A stretch of 5,435 nucleotides of DNA from Candidatus Zixiibacteriota bacterium (GTDB taxonomy: Bacteria; Zixibacteria; MSB-5A5; GN15; PGXB01). The notes under the pieces were generated by a model. It worked only from the letters and a program-made list of their open reading frames with translations, had not been told where the DNA came from and searched no databases. Shown piece after piece: positions 1-5,435 of the stretch. A program made the translations under genes and the position numbers. The first letter of the stretch is position 1. Every line of letters begins with the position of its first letter. The DNA lies in assembly GCA_020345705.1 (NCBI GenBank), contig CP070766.1, positions 1,671,509 to 1,676,943 of the forward strand, in the 5' to 3' direction.

Positions 1-2
1 AG

Positions 3-971
3 TCAATCGCCCTGAACCGTAAGATCGGGCTTAAGAAAGAACTGCTCATAAATCTGGATAATCTCACCCTGGTCATGCTTTACGCGGGACGACTAAAGGA
101 ATCGGTCGGACTCATCAGAGAAGGGATGGCTCTTTCGGAGGAGCTCGATGACAGGCCCCATACGGCGAGTTTTATGTCAAACCTGGCATCCGTGCAAAAA
201 AGGATGGGTTACTACGGGCAGGCAATCAAGAACTACCGGGGGGCGCTGAAGATTCTCAAAGAGATTAATGACAGGTATAATTTTGCCATTGCTGCCCTCG
301 GGCTGGCCGACTTGTGCTTCCGGCTGAACAGTCTGGAGGATGCCGATAGGTTAATAAACGAGATGCTTCAGCAGGCCGAAAAAAACTCCGACAGGAAAAC
401 AATCATCCAATGCCACTTGCTGCGAGGGAAAATCGAAGGGAACGTCGATTTGATAGAGAATGCCATCGCCGCTGCCGAAGAAATCAGTGCCGCCAGGGCC
501 ATCAATGTCGGCTTGCTGACGCTCGCTCAGGTGCTGGTGGCGGCCGGAAAACATGAACGGAGTAGCAGGGTTTTGCACGACATTTCCGGCACATTTTCGA
601 AATCGAATCCCGATATCGAAAACACGTCATTCTTCATTTTGCTGGGAAATCATCACACGGCAACGGGAGCTATCGAATCGGCCAGGACCGCCTTCGAAAC
701 CGGCTATCAACTGGCCGGACAATGCTCTCTATTGCCGGAGCTTGCCGAAGTGTCTGCTCAACTCGGCAAAATCGGCGCCGCCGCCAAGAAATATGAAAGC
801 AGCTATCAATATTACCGAAAGGCCATAAATACACTGAAGACAATTGCCGAAGATATAGATGACGCAAAGCTGAGACAAAGCTTTTTGTCGGACGGAAAGA
901 TCGCCTCCATGGCAGGCGAGGTGAAAAAGCTCAGCCAGCTTCTGGCACAAAAAAGGAGGGCAGGCCATTAG
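3..971 (+). CDS. TPR-repeat protein, C-terminal part (5' end outside window)
   Basis: The frame is open from the left edge (first full codon at 3) to TAG at 969-971, giving 322 residues of a longer protein. The Met codon at 75 has no visible Shine-Dalgarno and the helical-repeat pattern continues upstream of it, so I do not take it as the start. Tandem TPR-like helix pairs are visible at fragment residues of about 9-50, 55-88 (containing ASVQKRMGYYGQAIKNYRGA) and 95-128 (GLADLCFRLNSLEDADRLI), with more degenerate repeats to about residue 280. The tail (YYRKAINTLKTIAEDI, then LRQSFLSD) is the kind of ending I associate with TPR arrays of large bacterial regulators or Ser/Thr kinases; that is family memory, not proof. 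TPR arrays bind proteins or peptides. There is no signal peptide or membrane segment in this part, so it is probably cytoplasmic. The effector domain is missing, so its activity is unknown. The stop codon sits in the terminator hairpin of the convergent small gene. Confidence 0.85.
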   Translation, partial: SIALNRKIGLKKELLINLDNLTLVMLYAGRLKESVGLIREGMALSEELDDRPHTASFMSNLASVQKRMGYYGQAIKNYRGALKILKEINDRYNFAIAALGLADLCFRLNSLEDADRLINEMLQQAEKNSDRKTIIQCHLLRGKIEGNVDLIENAIAAAEEISAARAINVGLLTLAQVLVAAGKHERSSRVLHDISGTFSKSNPDIENTSFFILLGNHHTATGAIESARTAFETGYQLAGQCSLLPELAEVSAQLGKIGAAAKKYESSYQYYRKAINTLKTIAEDIDDAKLRQSFLSDGKIASMAGEVKKLSQLLAQKRRAGH

Positions 972-979
972 GCCTGCCC
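949..979 (-). terminator. Intrinsic terminator of the convergent small ORF
   Basis: Perfect 9-bp stem (958-966 with 971-979, GGGCAGGCC/GGCCTGCCC) closed by a four-base loop. Read on the minus strand it is followed, after three bases, by six T residues (954 to 949). No T-run follows the hairpin on the plus strand, so it is oriented to stop leftward transcription, about 22 bases past the stop codon of the 1002-1070 ORF. The TAG of the TPR gene (969-971) lies in the loop and stem, so the two genes end on top of each other. The hairpin may also protect the 3' end of the TPR mRNA. Confidence 0.75.
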
Positions 980-990
980 CGTCGTCAACT

Positions 991-1088
991 TTCAAAGGAG
1001 CTTATTGTCCACCCAGGCTCATTCCTGCGGGGGCGATCTTCTCCTCAAGTTTCTCGATGGTAAGTTTCATGCACCCACCTCCTTTGAA
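991..1088 (-). promoter_or_regulatory. Inverted repeat pairing the Shine-Dalgarno with a site just after the stop codon
   Basis: TTCAAAGGAG at 991-1000 (plus strand) has its exact reverse complement at 1079-1088. In the leftward transcript the 5' arm (UUCAAAGGAG) contains most of the Shine-Dalgarno of the 22-codon ORF, and the 3' arm (CUCCUUUGAA) starts one base after its TAA. The ten-pair stem would enclose the whole ORF and mask the ribosome site. A ribosome reaching the stop would cover or displace the 3' arm. The pairing is seen in the sequence; the regulatory effect is inferred. Confidence 0.45.
1002..1070 (-). CDS. 22-residue peptide gene, function unknown
   Basis: Read on the minus strand, AAAGGAGGT (1085 to 1077) is followed after six bases by ATG (1070-1068), then 22 codons and TAA (1004-1002). 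The peptide begins MKLTIEKLEEKIAP and ends in AGMSLGGQ: a charged, probably helical N-terminal half (Leu/Ile at 3, 5, 8, 12), then Ala-Pro and a short glycine-rich tail. It has no cysteine, no hydrophobic signal sequence and no membrane segment. Near-consensus ribosome site, ideal spacing and a terminator just downstream make it look like a real transcription and translation unit. The LEEKIAP core resembles KLEERIAP-type segments I recall from small proteins of some environmental bacteria, unverified. It could be a signalling peptide, a partner of the neighbouring TPR protein, or a regulatory leader peptide; it has no cysteine for a lanthionine-type product. With so few codons a chance ORF cannot be wholly excluded. 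Confidence 0.65.
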   Translation of the reverse strand: MKLTIEKLEEKIAPAGMSLGGQ

Positions 1089-1195
1089 GTTGTTGAAGAA
1101 ATCCCGGCTAAACCGGGCATTTGATGTCGTTCTATGATGTCAAGCAATATTTTCCCGATAGCCAATCCTTTGACTGAATAACTCCTGTAATCGTT

Positions 1196-1225
1196 TAAAT
1201 ATGCTAACATATCACGATTAGTCAA
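1196..1225 (-). promoter_or_regulatory. Weak candidate promoter for the small ORF, over an inverted repeat
   Basis: On the minus strand TTGACT (1225-1220, five of six to the -35 consensus) is followed after 18 bases by TATTTA (1201-1196), a poor -10. The interval is covered by the inverted repeat TAATCGT/ACGATTA (1188-1194 and 1214-1220), inside which lies ATATG/CATAT (1199-1203 and 1208-1212), a layout that could be an operator. It would give a 5' leader of about 120 bases containing a small CCCGG/CCGGG hairpin (1103-1107 with 1113-1117). A perfect TTGACA at 1143-1138 lacks a usable -10. Confidence 0.25.
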
Positions 1226-1485
1226 GGAAAATCTGCAACTTTGGGCCCGTTTTCATACGAATATCCCATAATTATTCCATATATGGTAAAATCGCGCGTC
1301 ATCACTACGACATATGGGGAGTGTTGGGGTCTTAAATCCATTTCGCGGCTTTGGTCATCAATGATCATTAAGAAAATTCAATATTCATGTCCGTCGGGCT
1401 GTTTGGGTGATTGGAGCAAAAGGGATGACCGCGCCTGAATTCAGATGAAACAGGTGCAGAAGTTCTATAATTGCGATACAGAAGT
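1226..1485. other. Intergenic stretch without a convincing gene
   Basis: This lies between the small ORF's upstream region and the 3' end of the ClC gene. The only long open frame (1241-1438, plus strand) would need a TTG start without a Shine-Dalgarno and has an unremarkable composition, so it is not annotated. Visible structure is limited to two perfect 10-base palindromes, CCATATATGG at 1277-1286 and AATGATCATT at 1360-1369, and a direct repeat CAGAAGT (1457-1463 and 1478-1484). I see no hairpin with a T-run that would terminate the ClC transcript, which may therefore read on toward the small ORF. Confidence 0.5.
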
Positions 1486-3228
1486 CTATTTGAAGCTCTC
1501 AATCAGCTTTCTGTTATAATACCGGACCAGGTCCTCACGGCGCAAGACGCCCAGTATAATACTCGGGTCCTCTTTGTTTACGACCGGGAGCAGCTTGGAA
1601 TCCTTTACAGCCAGCCGTTTGGAAGCCGTTTCGAGATCATCATCGGGATAAACCGCGACATAATCGGTGGTGGCGATATCTTTCGCAATAATCAGATAGT
1701 TGAGTGATTCCTGAGTAAGTATGCTCAGAAGATCCTGAAATGATAAGATACCGATAAACTTGCCGGTTCGGTCGGTCACGATGAACGTCATCCCTCTTGA
1801 GGCCTCGATTTTTTCCAGAATCCTGGCCATCGGCATATCGGCCGGGATCGTTTCAAACTCCCGGTCCATGACCTCGGATACTCTGTAGGATTTCAGAACG
1901 GTAGTATCCTTTCCCCCTTTGATGAATATGCCCCGCTTGATGAGCTTGATGGTATAGATCGACGGTTCGTAGATATGCCTGGCTACCAGGGTCGAGAAGA
2001 CGACGGCGACCATCAGGGGAAGAATGATACGGTAATCGCTGGTCATTTCAAAAATGATCAGGATTGCCGTAATGGGAGCGTGTGTTGTCCCGGCCACCAA
2101 GGCCGCCATTCCGACCAGGGCATAGGCACCCTCGGTAGCCGTGATTTCCGGCAGGAGATAATGAATGACGTATCCGAAGGTTCCTCCGGTCACGGCACCG
2201 ATGAACAGCGACGGCGCAAATATACCTCCGGAGTTGCCGGAGCCGAGAGTCAGACTGGTCGCCGCAATCTTGAGAAAGATGAGCATCAGAGTCAGCAGGA
2301 CCAGCATATTGCCATAAAGCGTGAGCTTGATCGTGTCGTAGCCGTCAGAAAATACTTGGGGATAAAAAACGCCAATGATCCCCAGAATCAATCCCCCCAG
2401 TGCCGGTTTAAGCATCGGTTGCATTTTTATCCTGTCGAAAAGCTCTTCGGTCTTATGCAGAGTGGCGGTGAAAAGAACCGCCACCGAACCGCACACCCCT
2501 CCCAGTATCATATACAGGGGGATTTCCCAGGCGGAGACAAGACTGTAATCCGGCACCGAAAACGCCGGATGATCACCGAAAACCGAGCGTGTGACAACCG
2601 AGGCGATGACAGATGACAGGAGAACCGGAGAAAACGTCTTAATGGCGAAATCGCCGAGGATCACCTCCAGGGAAAAAATAACCCCCGCTATCGGGGCGTT
2701 AAAGACGGCCGAAATCCCGGCGGCCGCCCCGCAGCCGACGAGAATCTTGACTCGCCCCTGCGACATCTTAAACAGCTGACCGATGGCGGAACCGATGGCC
2801 GAGCCGATCTGCACAATAGGCCCTTCCCTTCCCGCCGAGCCTCCAGAGCCGATACAAATGGCCGAGGCGACCGCCTTCGCCAGAGCTACTCTGACCCTTA
2901 TAATGCCGCCCTTACGTGCCACCGCGAGCATAACCTCAGGGACGCCATGACCCTTGGCTTCGGTGGCGAACTTATAAACAATCGGCCCCACAATAAGCCC
3001 ACCGGCCATCGGTATCAGGGGGATCCAGTAGTTGAATGAGCCGACAACGGCGGTTAAAACCTGTTCGGAATAGCCGAAAAAAACGTGCCGGAAATAGTCA
3101 ATCAGCTTCATAAACGCCATCGCGCCCAATCCTGTGCCCAGGCCGACTACGATTGACATGGCGATAAGGATTTGCGTCTCCGAGAGACGGAAGTGAAACG
3201 GCAACTTTGGCTTAAGGTGATAGTCCAT
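1486..3228 (-). CDS. ClC-family chloride channel/transporter with C-terminal CBS domain pair
   Basis: A 580-residue inner-membrane protein. Residues of about 17-430 form the hydrophobic ClC core and about 445-575 hold two CBS domains, which in this family commonly bind adenine nucleotides and modulate gating. Signature motifs occur in order: GHGVPEV (93-99, the anion-site loop, with His where ClC-ec1 has Ser107), GSGGSAGREGP (127-137, gating glutamate E135), GNSGGIFAPS (331-340) and EPSIY (Y425, equivalent to the anion-coordinating Tyr445). At the position of the internal proton glutamate of exchangers (ClC-ec1 Glu203) the motif reads FSLEV, giving V189, as in animal ClC channels. Anion conduction is well supported; channel versus antiporter mode is not settled. 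The ATG at 3228 is the first start after an in-frame TAG (3238-3240), and its Shine-Dalgarno is weak. The next in-frame Met (24) lies inside the first membrane helix. Upstream it diverges from the propeller gene; downstream comes a 415-bp gap, then the small ORF on the same strand. Confidence 0.95.
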   Translation of the reverse strand: MDYHLKPKLPFHFRLSETQILIAMSIVVGLGTGLGAMAFMKLIDYFRHVFFGYSEQVLTAVVGSFNYWIPLIPMAGGLIVGPIVYKFATEAKGHGVPEVMLAVARKGGIIRVRVALAKAVASAICIGSGGSAGREGPIVQIGSAIGSAIGQLFKMSQGRVKILVGCGAAAGISAVFNAPIAGVIFSLEVILGDFAIKTFSPVLLSSVIASVVTRSVFGDHPAFSVPDYSLVSAWEIPLYMILGGVCGSVAVLFTATLHKTEELFDRIKMQPMLKPALGGLILGIIGVFYPQVFSDGYDTIKLTLYGNMLVLLTLMLIFLKIAATSLTLGSGNSGGIFAPSLFIGAVTGGTFGYVIHYLLPEITATEGAYALVGMAALVAGTTHAPITAILIIFEMTSDYRIILPLMVAVVFSTLVARHIYEPSIYTIKLIKRGIFIKGGKDTTVLKSYRVSEVMDREFETIPADMPMARILEKIEASRGMTFIVTDRTGKFIGILSFQDLLSILTQESLNYLIIAKDIATTDYVAVYPDDDLETASKRLAVKDSKLLPVVNKEDPSIILGVLRREDLVRYYNRKLIESFK

Positions 3229-3426
3229 TGCTCGAAGCTAAGAGACAATGGGCCGAAATTCAAGATAAAACTTTGATACTCAGCCGGAAAATCACGATCC
3301 TGCAACCAGTCCGGGCAATCGCAGACCGGGACTCAGACTAACCGGATTAAGCGCTTTTTTCGATGCCAAATCCAAATAAGAGCAGGAATCTGGCTCAGTT
3401 TTCGGATTGAAATCACTTAAATGACC
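3229..3426. other. Upstream region of the ClC gene, no clear promoter
   Basis: No ORF is supported here. An imperfect hairpin (AGTCCGG at 3308-3314 with CCGGGACT at 3326-3333, one bulged base) and a palindrome AAGCGCTT (3349-3356) running into six T residues (3355-3360) are visible. The best minus-strand -10 for ClC is TATCTT, about 40 bases before its ATG, with no good -35, so I do not call a ClC promoter. Confidence 0.4.
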
Positions 3427-3455
3427 TTGACAAAAAGTTGAGATAAACATATATT
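3427..3455 (+). promoter_or_regulatory. Sigma70-type promoter reading toward the secreted protein gene
   Basis: TTGACA (3427-3432, exact -35 consensus), a 17-base spacer, then TATATT (3450-3455, five of six to TATAAT). Transcription would start near 3462. This is the best promoter match in the window. It implies an untranslated leader of about 325 bases before the ATG at 3789, unless a nearer promoter is used. Confidence 0.6.
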
Positions 3456-3507
3456 TGGGTTGTAGATAGCTCCAGCTTTCCGGGTTTTAAAAATTGAATA
3501 TTTTGGG

Positions 3508-3536
3508 TTGAGGGTGATATCACTTCCTTTTAATAT
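3508..3536 (+). promoter_or_regulatory. Second, weaker promoter candidate with a palindrome in its spacer
   Basis: TTGAGG (3508-3513), 17 bases, then TAATAT (3531-3536), each four of six to consensus. The perfect palindrome GTGATATCAC (3514-3523) fills the first part of the spacer, a place where repressor operators are often found. Alternatively it is only a palindrome inside the leader of the upstream promoter. Confidence 0.25.
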
Positions 3537-3773
3537 TGCAGGAATCTGAGTGTAGAAATACAGCTTATAAAACAAACCTGTTGCTGAGAGAGGAGGGATG
3601 CCGACAGACCGATTTTCTTTTTTGGGTTTACCTACTTAACTACTGCTTTCTATGGCCTCTCTATAAATGGGTCGGGCAGGGAGGTGTGGAAAGCTGAGCC
3701 ATAGGCTCAATCTATCATGGGTTATTTGACCCAGTCAATGAGGTAAGTTGGGAATTTAATGGAAAGGTCTTCG

Positions 3774-3780
3774 AAAGGAG
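3774..3780 (+). promoter_or_regulatory. Ribosome binding site of the secreted protein gene
   Basis: AAAGGAG lies eight bases before the ATG at 3789. This fixes the start at the Met that begins a classical signal peptide. Confidence 0.8.
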
Positions 3781-3788
3781 AAGAGATA

Positions 3789-5435
3789 ATGACCAAACGA
3801 CTACTGGCGATAATAGTACTCTCCTTGCTTATTGTCGCCTTTCTGGCGGCCAGTGTCTACGCCGCCAAGAGTAAACCAAACGTCTGGAAGTACCGCATCT
3901 ACAAGGATAAGAGAACTGTCCTCAAGATGGCCGGTGCCGAGGGAGTGCCTTTCGGTGCTGATGCAACCAATGCCCCGGCCAGCCTTGGATTCGACGAGAA
4001 GGCTTCCCTATCGCCCGGTATAACGATCGGCACGAGCACTTATGACATTCAGAGCAATGTACGTATGAACCGCCAGGTGGAATGGCGGGACAACCAGATG
4101 GTTCATTTCATCTGGACGAAATCGATAACTGATTATGCCGCCACCCGTGTAACCGGATATGAGGTTTGGGAACCTGATGATGCCCAGCTCGTCTTTGTCG
4201 GGACCGGCGGCGGATGTGACGTCCATGGGGATGGAGCCCGTTCCGGCTACGTTTCTCTTGATATTGACACTGAGAACAAGGCCAATATTGGCAATCATTA
4301 TGATCCCACCGGCACCGGCGAAGCCTACATGACGACAGTCTTCTACGACAACCTCTCGGCATCGTGCTTCTACGGCCCCTACGCCAGGTCCATTCCGGAT
4401 TCGGTCGCGAAGATGGCGTTTTCGGAGTCTGAGATTACCCCCGGTGACTGGCGTCTGACCTGGCCTCAGCATGAATATCAGGTTCTGGATGGTGATACTA
4501 TCACTCATTTGATTACCCACCAGAGCTACGCTGATGCTGCCGCCCATATTGGTGATCCGGCCAAGATGATTTATTTCCGTCGCGTCGGTTCGGATACGGT
4601 CGGTTACTGGGAATATCCCCCGATGATCGTTGATACGATAACCAATATCTCCAACAGCGTAGCGGCCTCAAGAACCAGCGGAAAAGTCGATATTGTGTGG
4701 TCGGCGCCTCCCGGGGCCTATCCCGGCGATCCTGAATCAAACGCCAGAAACGGTAACCTTGACGACGGACTCGGCAGTGTCCAGCGGACCTGTGATATAT
4801 TCTATATGGAGTCCAACAACATGGGTGCCCCCGGAAGCTGGGGCAACAAAGTTAACGTCACCAAGTACGATTCCTCTGTCGGCGGCTGGCTCACGACGGG
4901 TGACATCTCACCCCTTATAGACCCGTCGGACGTTCTGCATGTCATCTGGAATGCTCGTGAGGCCCAACCGGACCCTAATGGTACCGCTCTCGGCGTATGG
5001 ACGCTCTATTTCGGCTCTCGTATTTTCCACTGGGACGAGGCCAGCGATGAGGTTCGCGTGGTGACCGACCGGAACTGGGATATTACGAGAGAAGAGTTTA
5101 ATGACAGCACCTGTACCGGCGGCGCGTGGAACCAGATGAGCTGCGTCAAGCCGATGCTTTCATACTGTGACGGCAAGTTCTACGTCGTTTTTGTCCAGTT
5201 CCTCGATCTGTTCCATGGTGTTCACGACGACTGCGCCTTGCTGCGCTGGCAGGGCGGCGGATGGAGCGGAGCGGCCAACGGTGAGCTTTATCTTTCAGTG
5301 TCCGACAATAACGGACGAAACTGGGATCTTCCGCGTAACCTGACCACTTCGTACACCCCCATGTGTGATACGGCGGCCGCGGCGCTGGAATGCGATGCCG
5401 ACCACTGGCCGGCAATCCCGCGTTTCGGTATGGAG
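3789..5435 (+). CDS. Secreted beta-propeller-like protein with Asp-box (3' end outside window)
   Basis: An uninterrupted frame runs from ATG at 3789 to the right edge, 549 codons, with no stop. Residues 1-26 are a clear Sec signal peptide: MTKR, a hydrophobic stretch of about 16 residues, then ASVYA-A with likely cleavage after Ala25. The mature part is rich in Trp, Gly, Asp and Tyr. It shows recurrent beta-strand segments typical of propeller blades: MVHFIW (104-109), KVDIVW (299-304), VLHVIW (382-387) and FYVVFV (464-469); the last three are about 80 residues apart. Residues 505-512 (SDNNGRNW, preceded by ELYLSV) match the Asp-box SxDxGxxW of sialidase/BNR-type propellers, with Asn for Asp. 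Nine cysteines are present in the mature part, compatible with disulfides outside the cytoplasm. Substrate and catalytic activity cannot be inferred; sialidase catalytic residues are not recognised. Asp-boxes also occur in non-enzymatic surface proteins. A C-terminal sorting or anchoring domain would lie beyond the window. Confidence 0.85.
   Translation, partial: MTKRLLAIIVLSLLIVAFLAASVYAAKSKPNVWKYRIYKDKRTVLKMAGAEGVPFGADATNAPASLGFDEKASLSPGITIGTSTYDIQSNVRMNRQVEWRDNQMVHFIWTKSITDYAATRVTGYEVWEPDDAQLVFVGTGGGCDVHGDGARSGYVSLDIDTENKANIGNHYDPTGTGEAYMTTVFYDNLSASCFYGPYARSIPDSVAKMAFSESEITPGDWRLTWPQHEYQVLDGDTITHLITHQSYADAAAHIGDPAKMIYFRRVGSDTVGYWEYPPMIVDTITNISNSVAASRTSGKVDIVWSAPPGAYPGDPESNARNGNLDDGLGSVQRTCDIFYMESNNMGAPGSWGNKVNVTKYDSSVGGWLTTGDISPLIDPSDVLHVIWNAREAQPDPNGTALGVWTLYFGSRIFHWDEASDEVRVVTDRNWDITREEFNDSTCTGGAWNQMSCVKPMLSYCDGKFYVVFVQFLDLFHGVHDDCALLRWQGGGWSGAANGELYLSVSDNNGRNWDLPRNLTTSYTPMCDTAAAALECDADHWPAIPRFGME

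Larger units (their letters stand above)
3462..3788 (+). other. Long structured leader of the secreted protein gene
   Basis: No real gene is seen here. Short hairpins occur near the gene: TGAGCC/GGCTCA (3695-3700 with 3704-3709), TGGGTT/GACCCA (3718-3723 with 3728-3733, one G-U pair), and TTGAC/GTCAA (3726-3730 with 3734-3738). The last two share bases and cannot form together. I do not recognise a known riboswitch class. TTTGGGTT occurs three times (3454-3461, 3502-3509, 3621-3628). A 13-codon frame at 3598-3639 follows a purine-rich tract but with a spacer too short for normal initiation. Confidence 0.35.

Noticed and set aside
1002..1070. Small peptide as a double-glycine bacteriocin leader, because of its GG near the end
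   Set aside because: Only one residue follows the GG, and the usual hydrophobic and acidic positions before it do not match.
1138..1143. Exact TTGACA on the minus strand upstream of the small ORF
   Set aside because: No acceptable -10 hexamer at 16-18 bases spacing.
1143..1170. Sigma54-like TTGGC...TTGC on the minus strand
   Set aside because: The distance between the GG and GC dinucleotides does not fit the required ten bases.
1241..1438. Plus-strand open frame of 65 codons in the intergenic region
   Set aside because: It needs a TTG start with no Shine-Dalgarno, and no recognisable domain or signal is present.
1975..2616. Plus-strand open frame of 213 codons inside the ClC gene
   Set aside because: It is antisense to the motif-rich ClC core; its product is a low-complexity Gln/Arg/Asp-rich sequence typical of a shadow frame.
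3598..3639. 13-codon frame in the leader (MPTDRFSFLGLPT) as a leader peptide
   Set aside because: The AGGAGG tract is only one base from the ATG, too close for efficient initiation. A 7-base pairing of its purine tract (3587-3593) with 3656-3662 is short enough to be chance.
4008..4547. Minus-strand open frame of 179 codons inside the propeller gene
   Set aside because: It lies wholly opposite the clearly coding plus-strand frame with signal peptide and Asp-box, so it is a shadow of that gene's codon pattern.

Overview
This is a bacterial chromosome fragment with roughly balanced base composition and well-formed Shine-Dalgarno sites. The secreted protein has a Sec signal peptide. I cannot assign a taxon from the sequence alone; a Gram-negative environmental lineage (for example the FCB-related or delta-proteobacterial-like candidate phyla) would fit, but that is a weak inference.

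Layout: (1) 3-971 (+) is the C-terminal part of a TPR-repeat protein whose start lies outside the window. (2) 1002-1070 (-), converging on it, is a 22-codon ORF with a near-perfect Shine-Dalgarno and its own intrinsic terminator; the terminator hairpin contains the stop codon of the TPR gene. A 10-base perfect inverted repeat puts the peptide's Shine-Dalgarno against a complementary sequence one base after its stop codon. (3) 1086-1485 is about 400 bp without a convincing gene, holding a weak minus-strand promoter candidate over an inverted repeat plus small palindromes. (4) 1486-3228 (-) is a complete ClC-family chloride channel/transporter with a C-terminal pair of CBS domains. (5) 3229-3788 is a divergent intergenic region of about 560 bp with a strong sigma70-type promoter reading right and a long untranslated leader. 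(6) 3789-5435 (+) is the N-terminal 549 codons of a secreted beta-propeller-like protein with an Asp-box, still open at the right edge.

How the genes relate: the ClC and propeller genes are divergent and need not be functionally linked. The most interesting part is the pair formed by the TPR protein and the convergent micro-gene. The arrangement (TPR protein, short peptide on the opposite strand at its 3' end, peptide translation possibly locked by RNA structure) resembles in outline the peptide-responsive TPR regulators of Gram-positive bacteria. No homology is shown, and the N-terminal domain of the TPR protein, which would settle its role, is not in the window.
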